Shown: piece by piece, positions 42,340 through 54,479 of the stretch | Position numbering within the stretch: the first letter of the stretch is position 1 | Layout of the letters: every line of letters begins with the position of its first letter | From: Pisolithus tinctorius | Lineage: Eukaryota; Basidiomycota; Agaricomycetes; Boletales; Pisolithaceae | Direction of reading: 5' to 3' | DNA: 64,000 nt | NCBI GenBank assembly: GCA_024663395.1 | Contig: JANFAH010000002.1 | Span: 2,356,001-2,420,000, forward strand | Notes under the pieces: model-generated | Seen by the model: only the letters and a program-made list of their open reading frames with translations | Database searches by the model: none | What the model was told of the DNA's origin: nothing | Made by a program: the position numbers and the translations under genes

Positions 42340-45300
42340 ATGGACAGTGACGTGCGTCACTTGTGTATAGACGTCACTGGTGTCAGTGATGAAGTTGCCA
42401 TGAGTTACGAGTTTCTACGACGAGAGTACATGTTGGAGCGCATTACAGTGCGGAATGATCTCAGTATGGGGTCTGTGTACCCTAGAGGACTGTTGTTGGT
42501 CTGTCATGCAAACTCTGTTTGGGAGTTTGTGGAGCAGTACCCATACTTGACATTAAAAGCCATTAAATCTATCACGCAATACCACAGCGTGCTTTTGCAG
42601 CAACATTTGCGATGCCATGTCTGCTTGGATGCTCTTTGTGGTCATGAGTGTGTAGCAGATTGTCTGTCTTTATTTTATGTGTTCTGACAACTGAGAACTG
42701 CCCGGCGTGGACGATGCCTTGCACCAGCACTTACACCAGCTATTTCATTAGAGAGAAATCTCGCTGGTGTTAGAGCTATTCAGAGAGGTGATACACAGGC
42801 ACGATGGCAACACACAGTGACGGGAGGACAGGGAGAGCAATATAGTTACCCACCGATAGTATCGACGAGTGAAAAACTCGACATCATTCAGGATTGGCAA
42901 AAGAATATGTCCCTGCAGCACCTTGCAGAGGATGTTTGCGCTGTGTGCGCACAAATGGTCTCGTGCAGGGATCTCATTGATATTTTCCCAACTACAGAGA
43001 TGCTTTTGGTATTAAGAAACGACTGGTTACCGACGGCGTGTCTTCCTCGGACGTATGATTTGGCAAAATATTGCGGGGCCATTCTTTGCTCACAAGGAAT
43101 GCGTTGTTTAGACAATCTTGCAGAGGTATGGGTGTGTCCTTCATGTCAAAAGCCATTGGCGGCAAGGACGCTGCAGCAACCAAAGGACGCGATTGCCAAT
43201 TTTCAATATTATGTGCATTCGGAGTTGCCACAGGAAGTTTGAGACAGTATTGGGTCTGCGAGTTCGTTGGAGTTGATGCTCGTCGCGGCTTGTCGTGCTA
43301 CAGTTATAACCCATCATTATCAAACAAAGAGTATTCGAGGGGGGCGAGTCCCTGAGGAGGTGAGTCAGTGTTTTAACCAGGGTAACGTTGCTTTGTTACC
43401 TCAGGACCCATCTGCATTGTCAAAAGTCCTTCCACTGGCTCGAAGTGATCTGCGGGGGGCTGTGTGTGTTGTGTTTGCTGGTGGTGCGTTTCGTCCGAGT
43501 CCAGAGGCTTTGCGAAAATTCCCCCCAGTGCTGGTTAGCAGGACCAGAGTAAAATGTATGATTGAGTTTTTGATATCTAACAATAAATGGTATATGGAGA
43601 GGGGCATCACCTTTAGTGCTGAGAATATGGCGTCACTTGTGAGTGGCGAGGAGGACACAGGTGTGTTGCAGGGGATTGAGATCACACATCTTCGGAGTGA
43701 GAACGGGAATGCAGAATCTGATGAGTGTGTAGACTGGTCAGCACTGGCGCATGAACTTGTTACTGAGATGGTTGTGTATATGGATGGAGACCGTTCTGAG
43801 CACTCACAGAGAGCTATGAAGGCGACTGCCCTTGCTCATGCATTAAGTCATAGGAAGTTTCTAGTGAGTCGAGCAGGTTCCGAGTTGATGAATGAGGACT
43901 CACCAGGCTTTATGACTGCTGTTTTCCCCCACCTTGATCCATGGGGCATTGGCAGTTTTAATCATCCAGCCCGATGTCTGGATCAGCAGATTTCGTTTTG
44001 GTGTCAACTTAGGAACTTGCTATGGCAGGTGGATTCCCCCTTCGCATGGGATGCGACATTCCCATTTATCTGTTGGAACATTTTGCAGAAACGGGCAGCA
44101 AGTGAGAATACTGCTTTTTGCATACTGTCTGCGAGACGTCACAGCCTTGTGAAGGATGTGTGGGAGGCAGAGTCGAATATAATATCATTGGCGGAGAAGT
44201 TGGAATGGAATCTGAAGGCAAACGTTGACTCCGTAGCTGAGAGGGGGGCGTTGTGATTATTTCAAGAGTTGAATGTCATATGTCGTTCATTGCCTGGCAG
44301 TGACAGGTATAAGTTGTGTTGTCGAAACGAAATCAGGTCTTTGACACGCCGACTAGGGACCCCGGCCTTCTTTCTTACTTTGAATCTGCATGATGTGACG
44401 AATATCCTCGTTGCTCACTTTGGTGGAATACATGTCTCTCGGTGGCATGAGATGAGCACTTACGATTGGGCAGTCTTTGTCGCATCACATCCAGCTGCAG
44501 CGGCCAAGGCATTCGATGTTGTTATTCAAGGTTTTATAGACATCGTGGTGAAATATAATAAGGGAGTGGGATTGTTTGGGAAATGTTTGGGATACTATGG
44601 TACAGTGGAAGCACAGGGGAGAGGGACGTTGCATTGTCATATGCTGCTGTGGGTTGAGGGCCATCCAAATCCAGAACGATTGCAGTCGATGATGGTTGAC
44701 GATGGACATTTTGAGGGCTTGCTTTTCCAATGGTTAGAAGATCTTATTAAATGCGAGCTTCCAGGAACCCACCCTGAAAGCATGAATCCTGCTGAAACAA
44801 ATCCAGTCAAACCAGTGCAATGGGATGTCGATCTCGATCCTTGTTTACAATTACCTCCTCAGATTGCAGAGCATGGCGAAGAGGCGTTCTTAGATGCCTA
44901 CCAGGATTTTGTACATCACCTTGCTATTGAATGTAATTGGCACGAACACATGCCTACTTGTTTCAAACATCTTTGGCCAGGCAAGGAGCCAGGGGATGAG
45001 AATTGTTGTATGCGAATCGATGGAACAGTGCGAATGCAGAGCTCTGTTGATCCGGAAACAGTCTATTCTTCTTCGTCGACTGCATCCACATATAAATAAC
45101 TATAACGACGTTACGTTGTTTCTTCTGCAATGTAATATGGATATCAAATTTGTGGGCTCTGGAGCCACAGCGAAAGCGTTGACTTACTACATTAGTGATT
45201 ATATAACCAAAAATGATTTGCAGGTCCATGTCGGCCTTCAAGCGATCCGTGCTGCTATTGATAGCCATCGAAGGCTTTTTGCAAATGACATTGAAACATC

Positions 45301-48254
45301 GTCCTCCGTGCATGAACGAAACCTGTTGACAAAGACTGTTAATGCCATGATGGGTAGACAGGAGGTGTTGCATCAACAGGTTATGAGTTATTTGATTGGC
45401 AGTGGAGATTTTTATACAGCACATGATTTCCGCACCGTACGTTTCCACGAATTTGTAGATATAGCGATTGCACATGAGCAGCACATCGACGGTGACTGTG
45501 ACTGCGAAACAGGGAGCACACCAGATTGTCCTGGAAATCTCTATGGTTCAACTTGCACTGCGCACACATCCCGTGGTTCACTGTCAGTGATGTCGGAGAC
45601 TCTCGATTATTTAATGCAACCTACAATATCCCCCTTCGAGTGCATGAGTCTATGGCAGTTTCTGGAGCAAACTCAGAAGGTAAAACATTCATTTAAGAAT
45701 GGGGGAGCTGCACCCGAACAATGCACCGAGCACGTAGAAGAGCCAAGGTCTGGCACTACAGAGCGCCCAGCATATTCTCGCAGATTTCGTGCAGTGTTTG
45801 CCAGTGAGACCTATCTGCGGTTCAGCACACATGAACTTTGTATTCGGAACACCTTTGTGGTACCCATTTTGCTAGGGGATTCCATTCCATTGCCGCAAAA
45901 ATCTGATCACCGCATGGAGCACTTCTGTTGCACAATGTTACTTCTGTTTCAACTGTGGCAGAATCCTTCTGAGTTGCTTGAAGGTTATTCGTGCTGGACT
46001 GAAGCTTTTGATGCTCACCAGTTCTCTGAAACGTCCTCTCAGATAATCTCTAATTTTCTGATTGAGTTGGAGTGTAAGGACGCCAGGGACATCGTGCAAG
46101 GGGATTATACAACAAAACATTCTCGAGGCAACGCATCCTCAGGTTTCCACATACAGAGGGCGAGTGAATATGATGTGGAGCTGTTGCGGGAGGCCCTCAT
46201 TCAGGATTCCGCTTTAGATGATACAATAGAGTGTGATACACAAGCATTAGACATCGAAGATTCAGATGGGGGTCGCAGGGCAAGGATACCTCAGGATGAA
46301 CAGGACATAATCTCCATGTCTCGTGTGCTTCATGACCAGGGGTATTCAAATGAGTGTTCCTATGCCATTGAGGGGCAGGTCATGGAAGTCAGCACTAATA
46401 TGGAGGATCAGATTACACTCCATAGCACATACATGAATTCACAGCGGAAACGTAAACGACCTGAAAGACGTTTGGAGGAGGATGGATTGAATGGTGACGG
46501 GACGTCGAGGATTCGTAAACGACTGCGTACAACTGTAGAGAGCAATGCAGCAGGCGTCTCTGTAGAGTCTGTGCAGAAACAATGGCTTTCTGCTGACGCT
46601 GCGACCAATGAATGCGAAATCCAAGCCATTGTGGCAGAAATGGTTCCCAAGTGGACCTTGCAAGACAATCCCAAACAAAAACGGGCCTTCACAATAATAG
46701 TCGAGCACATGCTGTGGCGAGACCCAGAACAAATGTTGATGTTCATTACCGGTATTGCAGGCTCTGGTAAGAGCCACCTAATTAGAGCAATTGTGGATGC
46801 ATTTGCACAAGAGGGACGTTCCTGGGAAATTCTGTTGAGTGCTCCTACGGGTAGTGCGGCCTGCCTCATTGATGGATTCACTATTCATGCACTCACTCTT
46901 ATGAATACATGCACCTTGGGGAAAACAAGAAAGAGCCTGCAGCAGGGTTGTGATGAGTGCAATATAGACATGGATGAATTACAGGAGATTTGGCATGACG
47001 TCTCGTATTTGGTCTTGGATGAAGTTTCTATGGTTTCAGCGGAGCTCATGTCCGACATTTCAAGTCGTATTAGTCTCGCAAAGGCCAGCGATCCTGCCAA
47101 GAAGGACTTACCCTTTGGAGGTGTCAACGTCATCTTCGCTGGTGATATGGCCCAGCTCCATCCTGTAAATGGCACCACTTTGTATTCGCACTCTGTTGTG
47201 AATAACTTAACAAGGTATACGTTTGAAACGGTGAAGTCTCAATGGTGACTATTTGGTGCATTCCTATGGAGATCTCTGACTCATGTTGTACAACTCATTC
47301 AAAATGAACGGGCAAAAGCGGATCCAACGTTTATAGAGATGCTTGGTTGTATCTGATTAGGTTCTGTGGACACTTCAAGCATCAGCCCACCTTCTGATTT
47401 GCATAATCTCCAGCAGAGGCTACTCACCGAGCTCTACAGAAATGATAAACAAAAATTCCTGCAGTTCTCTGAAGCACCGATCATCTTTGGGGAGCAACGC
47501 CTCCATGATCAATGGAACGAAGAGATGGCAAGATTTTTTGCACATAGAACAAATCAATCATTTGAGTATTGTTATGCTGAACATTTCTGTGACAGAGAAC
47601 GCCTCACCAGCGAGGAGGATGATCATTTAGCATTGGTGCGGCCGAAAGAATCTAAGGATTACCTTGGGCAACTCCCTCTGTTCCCTGGCATGCCTGTCCT
47701 TATCATGGAAAATCTTTCCATCGCTGGAAAAGTTGTAAACGGGGTGCATGGGATGGTGCATGACATTGTTTGTTCTACTGTACATGGAAAGCGCATCATT
47801 CGTTGCGTTTACGTAGCTGTTCCCACATCTACCCTTCTATTGCCCGGAGAAGACCCCCACATTGTTGCGGTGTTCCCTCAGAACTGTACATTTTCTTATT
47901 TCTCTGAACATGCAGGGAGATTCCAAATTACATGACGTCAGGTTCCGGTAATACCCAGCTGGGCCTTCACCGATTACAAAGCTCAAGGAACAACACTGGA
48001 GAAAGTTATTGTCAATTTGGCTAGTGCAAGGGGGGTGCAGCACGCGTACATTATGCTATCTCGAGCCCATTCCTTGTCTGGCCTAGCCATCCTACGCTCA
48101 TTCTCCCCCCATCGATGTCTTGGTCGTCTACAACATGATCTGTGAAACGAGTTGGTTTGCCTAGCAAGTCTTGATGCCGCTACAGCCACAGCCTGCTCCC
48201 AGCAATGTCACGACGCAGTGGTGACATCGTCATCTACTTCATCCAGATCTTGAC
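42340..48254 (+). pseudogene. Helitron Rep-helicase transposase, seven TGA stops and one frameshift
   Basis: Frame 1 runs from ATG 42340 to about 45060, then after an apparent 2-nt deletion at 45061 the homology continues in the next frame to 48254. An N-terminal cysteine-rich region (CAVCAQM, WVCPSCQK) precedes the Rep nuclease: GTPAFFLTLNLHDVTN (44368), the HUH motif LHCHMLLW (44629) and the two tyrosines of YISDY (45188, 45200). The PIF1-like helicase has Walker A GIAGSGKSHL (about 46750), Walker B LVLDEVSMVS (about 47010) and the C-terminal FTDYKAQGTTLEK and YIMLSRAHS motifs. TGA stops lie at 42685, 43240, 44254, 47246, 47354, 47933 and 48143. Helitrons move by rolling-circle transfer. 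All catalytic motifs survive, so the decay is recent. Confidence 0.93.
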
Positions 48255-48375
48255 ATGCCTGAATTACAGCTATTTCACCTCTCTTATATAACGAACTCTC
48301 TTGGCTCTCCAATCTCGCATTTATAATCCAAGGCTGTCCCGGGCTTTCCACCCCGTGTCTTCCTTGCCTTTCACC

Positions 48376-49342
48376 ATGTCTTTCCTACCCTCTCCCAATC
48401 ACTTACTCAGCGTGGACCTCTGGACAGAGGACCTACAGCGTATCATTCACAGCCGCGCGTCCGTTCAGGATCTCCAGCAGTGGCAATCTTTCCCAACCTC
48501 TCTCTGTCATATGGTCAAATGGGTGACTGTGGCTTGTGATCCGACCTCGACCAATCAAAGGTGGTCGCATCTCCTTGTCTACAAAACGCTGCCTATTCCT
48601 GAACCTTATGGGGTCTTGTACCCTGTATCCGTCCACATCTACAGTTTCCTAGACAAATTCTGTGTTGGCGACTTCGGAAATTGGAACAGGTTTGCTTCTT
48701 ATTTTCTGTCATCACGGCAGTCATGAATAAATTGCAGGGATTGCATGAGAGCTGCATATGCTGTGCAAAGCCTGTCTTTGTGCAGTGCCAGGAATGCCAC
48801 TGTGTGGCGGAATCAACTCGATCGCTTGAACCTTGCTGCTAGCTTTGCGAGCCAGGTTCTCAAACTCCCGCTACCATCCATCCAATTCCACAGTCATCTC
48901 CACATGCAAAGGAGGGTTTTTACGAAGGTATTACATATCCCTTTGTATCTATGTACTTCATATCGTGTTTCTGATATGCATTCATCAGCGACCAATTGAA
49001 GCACAACCTACAATAGCACGAGATGTCCCGGTGGTGCGCAATGTGACTGCCCAAAATGCGAACATTCCAAAACTTCCTGACCATCCATGGGAATGGAACA
49101 GGCCTGTGGAGATTTTGGAAAGAAGCAAAGATGGAACAATAACACCAATCCACAAAGTTCTACTATCTCAGGGGGACTTTGTTGAGGTAGACGCAGAGTT
49201 TGATCTTGTTGTAGTTCGAATGCAAGCCAGCAAATCTCATTTGCGCGTTTTCCTGACCTGTAAGCAAGTCCTACAACTCCAAACAGCCTGTATCGTACAG
49301 GCTCGTACCCGTTGTCTCACCATCCTGCGAGCTTCTTCCTGA
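48376..49342 (+). CDS. Three-exon gene of unknown function, possible Helitron cargo
   Basis: Exons 48376-48689, 48738-48927 and 48989-49342 join in frame across GTTTGC...TTGCAG and GTATTA...CATCAG introns, giving 285 residues. I chose ATG 48376 (MSFLPSPNHLLSVDLW); an in-frame frame extends to 48301 upstream. Recognisable features are few: WTEDLQRIIHSRASVQDLQQ near the start, a middle helical part (WRNQLDRLNLAASFASQVLK) and a C-terminal beta-rich part (VEVDAEFDLVVVRMQA). A candidate further 42-nt intron (49259-49300) could lengthen the product. It begins 120 bp after the Helitron transposase on the same strand. Function unknown. Confidence 0.55.
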
Positions 49343-49969
49343 CCCCCTCCCTCAGCCTACAGAAGCACCTTCATCCTCATTGCGACCTACTGAAGTTAGG
49401 CACATGTGTGTGATCAGGACCACCGAAGAAGTTTCCAGCCCTTGGCTGCCCGAATCCAGCATGGAGGAGCCAGACGCTACATCAATGTCGCTCTGAGGCC
49501 GACGTCATTCCTCTGCATCAATGCTGAGTTCATTTGCAATGTAACTAATGCACGTGACCTTCCACACCAATATCGCCAGCTCAATCTGACCAAGTCTACA
49601 GCTCTTCTCCCCCCCTTCCAAAGACAGAACGTAGCACCAGTCCTCATCGTAGTTTTAACAACAGCGCCTGGCATGTATTGTACTCCCGTTACATAACAGA
49701 AACGATGCATTCCTTTCAACTCAGAAACCCCTCCACGCCCTTGTCTGTGCATCTCCTGTCGTAATCTCTGGCACCCGATGCTCCTATCAATCCCCAAGCA
49801 TGGCCCATTGTCCCCAATGAATTCAGTCCTCCGCCACAAGCCCCAATATTTCTCTGAATGGCCGGAATAACTTTCCCAACCACATCTACATCCCATCGCG
49901 TCGTCATTCCCTGCGATGGCACCCAAGCGAGATGCTCCTCAACCTAAAGAAGCGTCAGTTCCAAAATGA
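49343..49969. other. Interval between cargo-like genes
   Basis: Contains short plus-strand frames rich in Pro, Ser and Thr (about 49330-49495) that may be additional exons of a neighbour. No recognised domain. Confidence 0.3.
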
Positions 49970-51166
49970 ATGCAAACAGCTGCTCCTTCACAAACATCCA
50001 TCGCCAACAGACTGAGTGTTCCGGAAACAGCCTCGCCTGCTCGCGATACTCCACCGACAACCCCCCGTGACCATCCTGCCTGTGATGATCCTGACTATTC
50101 CTCCACCCTGTCAACGGACACGCTACCCAGCACATGCCCCCCCATTGCCGGCGACGTTCCAGCTCCCAAGGAAACTATTCCCTCCCATTTGGAGGAATCT
50201 CCCAACCCCCCGCCAAAACCAACTACTAGCAACAATCCGTACCCATCCTCTGTAATCCCAGGAACCATTGCCACGGTAGGACCACCCCCTGACTCACGTC
50301 TTTTCGACCCGGAGCATATTTCCACTTGCCCTGAGCCGCTGCTGAAGTAAGTTTTCGCAAATGCTGGTGACCTTCGAGAACTAACCAAAAACCTTACATC
50401 CCCAACCACAATCCTAGACGTATAGAGGTCCTTTCGAGCTATTCGAACGGTGATGCCAACACATTCGCGCTTGGACATATCTTACCATGTGCAACCTGGG
50501 GGATAGCGGACCTGTACGAGGATTGCAGCAAGATACTTTGCAATCCAAAGACAAATGAACCGGTCAACATCTGGATTCTGGGTCACATTACTAACACATG
50601 GTTCATGAAGGACGGTGCCCCAGACAGCCAATGCTCTGTCACCGTCCTTCCTCTGTCCACGAGAATTGGGCAATATGCCAATACCTTGCTTTCCAAATTC
50701 TCCAACCTGACTTTGCGTAAGTACTCTCTAGACCACTTCTCACTGCATAAAATCATGCTCAACTATAGCGTCTACAGCGCCAAATGAGTATGACCATGGC
50801 CTTATCCACACAGTTCATTGGCAAAGCCCCCGAAGTGGGGGCGTCATACGTCCTTTTCATTTCTCCCTAGAACCCCCCTAACTGTCATCCCAGAGCACCC
50901 TCTTTAACTCAATCTATGACGCTCGAGAGGTCCTTAAAACCAAAAGTTCAATGAAGAAATTGGACATTTCCTACCTCGAGAAATGTGCACTTGTCTTACT
51001 CGAAACACATTTTAATCGCTACCGCCAAAAAGATGAAAATGGCCAGTGGACTATTTCTAGAACGCAATTTGAACTGCAGGCAATCTATCTCCTTCAGGAC
51101 CCCTGTCTTCCTGACTCAGACCACAATACAGACAGTGGTGTAGAAATCGCTGGACTCACAATTTAA
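49970..51166 (+). CDS. Multi-exon gene of unknown function, possible Helitron cargo
   Basis: Exon 1 (49970-50346) encodes a low-complexity Pro/Ser/Thr-rich head. It joins in frame at GTAAGT...CCTAG to exon 2 (50418-50716: IEVLSSYSNGDANTF, HILPCATWGIADLYEDCSK, NIWILGHITNTWFM), which joins at GTAAGTAC...CTATAG to exon 3 from 50769 (NEYDHGLIHTVHW). A final exon ends at TAA 51166 (LFNSIYDAREVLK, LDISYLEKCALVLLETHFNR). The last donor is uncertain. No family recognised with confidence. The clean phase at each junction and the W/C-rich conserved-looking blocks argue for a real gene. Confidence 0.55.
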
Positions 51167-51794
51167 AATTGCAGCCCCTCTCTCACATCTTCCATCTCCC
51201 TCACACTCTAGTTACATTGTCATCATCCATGCTACCTTTCCAAATCTTACACCCATTCCCATATCCAACAAAGGCACCTCTGGGGCATCCGCTGTAGGGA
51301 ACGAGTTCGGGTTCCCTAGGAGAATCCGTCTTGGTCAGGAGTTTAGGGGTGGAAGGACTTGTTTTGTTTCTTGCCTTTGTTTTTGTGTTTGTACCCCTGG
51401 ACTTGGTGACGAGCAGCCGCGTCGCTGACTAAGCACGTGTGCTGTGTTCGCGCGAGTTCAGTTTACCATAACAACCAGTACATGACACAGGCCCTCAGTA
51501 GTAGGGTGATTTAGTCTCGCATTTCGGCGAGTTTCCAAAGTTAGATTTATTACTTTGCGGAGTACCCAAAGGGCCAGGAGGACTGGCAAGAGCTATCAGA
51601 CAGACAGAGTTAAGTATTCCATTTAAGTTCGCATTTTTTACATTTTTACTACACTTCATTTCTCCAAAACAGGACCTCCCTTTTGGGTCGAGCATTATAC
51701 TCGCCCATCATTACTGACTATTACTATTTCTAGGTATATCTATTTTACCTATTCCTACACTGCCTGAACGCTCATCCCTCTTCCACTCCCTGGA
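51167..51794. other. Spacer without a recognised gene
   Basis: Begins pyrimidine-rich. A TGTAGGGAAC...GTTCCCTA hairpin occurs at 51294-51325, followed by a GT-rich stretch. It resembles an LTR start but no end or duplication could be found. Confidence 0.3.
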
Positions 51795-52157
51795 ATGTCA
51801 ACCATACTGGCATTCTTCTTATCCACAGCTGGAAACAGTGGTCAAAGACTGGTGTGCTTTCAGCGACTCAACAAAGACATCGAAATCATACACCAAAGAA
51901 ACCTTTTCCCCCCCAACACCACTCCCTTTGAAAGTGACATCTTCATCAACCACATCCATTTCTGCATCGTCTTTGATCACTACCGCCACCAGTACAACCG
52001 ATCACAAGCTTCCTATTTATTCATACGCCTCAGCAACCATGGTTGTGCCATCAACATCTGGCCTGAGAATGACATGGACGCTATACTCAAGGCACTTATC
52101 ATGTATCCCCACCCCCCTTCTCAACTTCCCACAACATCTGACCTGTTCCCAGATTAA
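51795..52157 (+). CDS. Hypothetical 120-residue ORF
   Basis: MSTILAFFLSTAGNSGQR, with a central ESDIFINHIHFCIVFDHYRH region that looks protein-like. An overlapping frame (51838-52161) is Ser/Thr-rich and could be real instead. It may be an exon of a larger gene. No domain recognised. Confidence 0.3.
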   Translation: MSTILAFFLSTAGNSGQRLVCFQRLNKDIEIIHQRNLFPPNTTPFESDIFINHIHFCIVFDHYRHQYNRSQASYLFIRLSNHGCAINIWPENDMDAILKALIMYPHPPSQLPTTSDLFPD

Positions 52158-52545
52158 ATAACTTGCACCCATGCCTTGCCTCAGCCAGCGATGCCAACTT
52201 GCAAAATTAAGTTACATCCCACCATGTCCTGTGCAGCCATTTTAACTTTTCCGACTATTACAACACATTGCATCATTGACAATCTTCCCCCTGCCACTGA
52301 CAATTACGATTTGACGATGGATTATCCTTTACCTATGATTTCAGACATTGCATCATAGAAAAATTTCCTCCTTAACCTTCTTGATATTCTTAGCACGGAC
52401 TATAAATTGTGTCATAAGCTAGTTCCGTCTTCATTAGAAACTTGAGCATGGGCAATGACATCATCTACTATCACACCAATTTCCAACACTATCCTCTGCG
52501 TACACACATTCCAGCCCCTCCCCTAAGTCCTTCACTATATAAAAA
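52158..52545. other. Intergenic, no gene recognised
   Basis: AT-richer spacer upstream of the F-box/NTase-like gene. CTATATAAAA at about 52535 is a possible TATA box for it, very close to the ATG. Confidence 0.4.
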
Positions 52546-53511
52546 ATGGCAAGTCACCGTGTACTCCAAAGCGCACTCAAAATGACCTCGCCCACCACTA
52601 CCAGAGAATTTCCTCTTTTTGCGAACACAGACCTCTTACAGCTCATCTTCGAGCACTGCGATATGAGGGACCTCATCACATTTGCCACCACGTCAACTAC
52701 TAACGCCGAATGTGTGAAATGGTACTTAAAGCATCAACTAGACATCATATGCACCCCTTTCTTCCAGACCACAGAGCATCTCAAAAGCATTCTCTCTGCA
52801 TGCGACGCAGTAGTCTCTGGATCCGCAGCCCTGCACATGGTACTCCCGTCCAATGCCTGCAATTGGCATTCATCAGACCTTGACATTTACGTCCCCCTTC
52901 ACAACCATACACAACTCTACAATCTCCTCCGCAAACATGATTACATCATTGTCCGCAATGGAAGGCCCTACATCGAAAACTATTCCCCTTCCACCATCTA
53001 CACCGTCACCACCTTCACAAATGGCAAAAAAAAAATCGATGTCATCATATTGAGGAGTGCATCTGCCCTCTCCCCCATCTTTCAATTCCATTCAACAGCC
53101 GTTATGAACTTCTTCTCTGCCGACTCGCTGTTTTGCGCATACCCCAGCCTGACTCTACATCACCGTTCTATGATCAATACCACAAGCCTGCATCAGCGCA
53201 TGTTCTCTCCCTCCAGCATGCAGGCTCTCCTGAAATACAAATTGCGCGGCTTTCGCATCATCTCCTGCGAGGAAACAAACCACCCTCAGTTCGCTTGCAG
53301 GACCAAAATCCGATCTCTGAATGATCGGGGTTGGCTATCGCTCGACTTCGAAACAGTTCCTCACCATGGCGCAGCCCCCATTGCCACATTTTTTCGCTTG
53401 GGTATCGTCAACGCTGTATGGACTCTCGGGGGACAAGTATGCAGATCAACCTCATTATGCATCCAGCCCATCATCCACATCATTGAAGACTGCTCGTACG
53501 TCACTCACTGA
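52546..53511 (+). CDS. F-box-like plus nucleotidyltransferase-fold-like protein
   Basis: An intact 321-residue frame. Residues 22-60 resemble an F-box (PLFANTDLLQLIFEHCDMRD followed by a hydrophobic ITFATTS stretch), which would bind Skp1 of an SCF ubiquitin ligase. Residues 88-116 read AVVSGSAALHMVLPSN and then SSDLDIYVP: a GS motif followed at a short distance by D-x-D (D111, D113), the signature of a nucleotidyltransferase fold. Similar GS/DLDIYV proteins are frequent in basidiomycetes, to my knowledge without an assigned activity. The third acidic residue could lie in KKIDVIIL (about 165). A second ATG at residue 13 is possible. It may be Helitron cargo or an independent gene. Confidence 0.65.
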   Translation: MASHRVLQSALKMTSPTTTREFPLFANTDLLQLIFEHCDMRDLITFATTSTTNAECVKWYLKHQLDIICTPFFQTTEHLKSILSACDAVVSGSAALHMVLPSNACNWHSSDLDIYVPLHNHTQLYNLLRKHDYIIVRNGRPYIENYSPSTIYTVTTFTNGKKKIDVIILRSASALSPIFQFHSTAVMNFFSADSLFCAYPSLTLHHRSMINTTSLHQRMFSPSSMQALLKYKLRGFRIISCEETNHPQFACRTKIRSLNDRGWLSLDFETVPHHGAAPIATFFRLGIVNAVWTLGGQVCRSTSLCIQPIIHIIEDCSYVTH

Positions 53512-54265
53512 CCATACCCACCACCAAACTCACCATGCAACAGCTACGTTATTTACCACCCGATATAATCCTCCCCGTCGGACAATAACTTCGGACATAC
53601 GCTGCACAATAGCCTATGAATAATTTCCCCTTTTTTTTCCCTTCTCTTTCTTAAAAAAACAGCATTATGTACGAAAGACGCTCAACAGTTGCCCCCTTAG
53701 AAAGACAATTATATGTAGACAATTATATATACACTCATAAAAAAAACTACGCTTCCTCCTGTGGCATCCAGGGGCGCCCGGAGGGCTTTGTATCCCAACA
53801 TAAGAGACACCACAGCATCACCAAAATTGCAGAAAAACGAGATACAAATATATATAAATATATTCAATGTAGATTACCACGCCAGAGCACAGTCACGACC
53901 GGTGGGTTTTGCCATGCAGAGTCAATTGACAGGCAGATGCACAGATGTCGAAAAAAGCGTCTCATTTTCGAGCTGGAGTGACCTTGTAAACAAGGTGATA
54001 AATATATTCAATGTAGACACCAACAACACTGTAGATAAAGAGCAGTCATGTAGTAAAATCTACGAAAACACTCTTTTACAGAGGAATGCCTGTCAACACT
54101 GTCATTGAATAGAGTTTTGATGTCAGTTTTCATTGACACGCTTGTTGTTGCTGTTCACTCTCCATGATATAGCAGACGACAACAACATATATCATGATCA
54201 TCACATTACAACACCATCATACCACACATGATCCCAATACCTGTAGCTATCTGAATGTATACATC
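53512..54265. other. Spacer with a short direct repeat; compartment boundary
   Basis: ATAAATATATTCAATGTAGA occurs at about 53863 and 53999, bracketing about 136 bp. CpG words become rare after about 54100. No gene recognised. Confidence 0.45.
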
Positions 54266-54479
54266 ACTAGTTGGTGATCAACAGTTCCATCTTGAGAAAT
54301 CCATGGAATACTAATATACAGAGCCAGTGTGGGACTTGGAGAGTAAAATGGCTGGGAAGTGTGCGAGTGAGAGAGCAGAACAAGACAGTGACGAGTGGAT
54401 GAATAAAACACACAATGGCAGCTGCCTCAAATAGGTAACCACTGAACAACAGAACTTAACGAGATTAGGCATGCATGAG

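Noticed and set aside
51294..51730. Solo LTR starting TGTAGGGAAC
   Set aside because: No matching CA end, inverted terminus or target duplication could be found.
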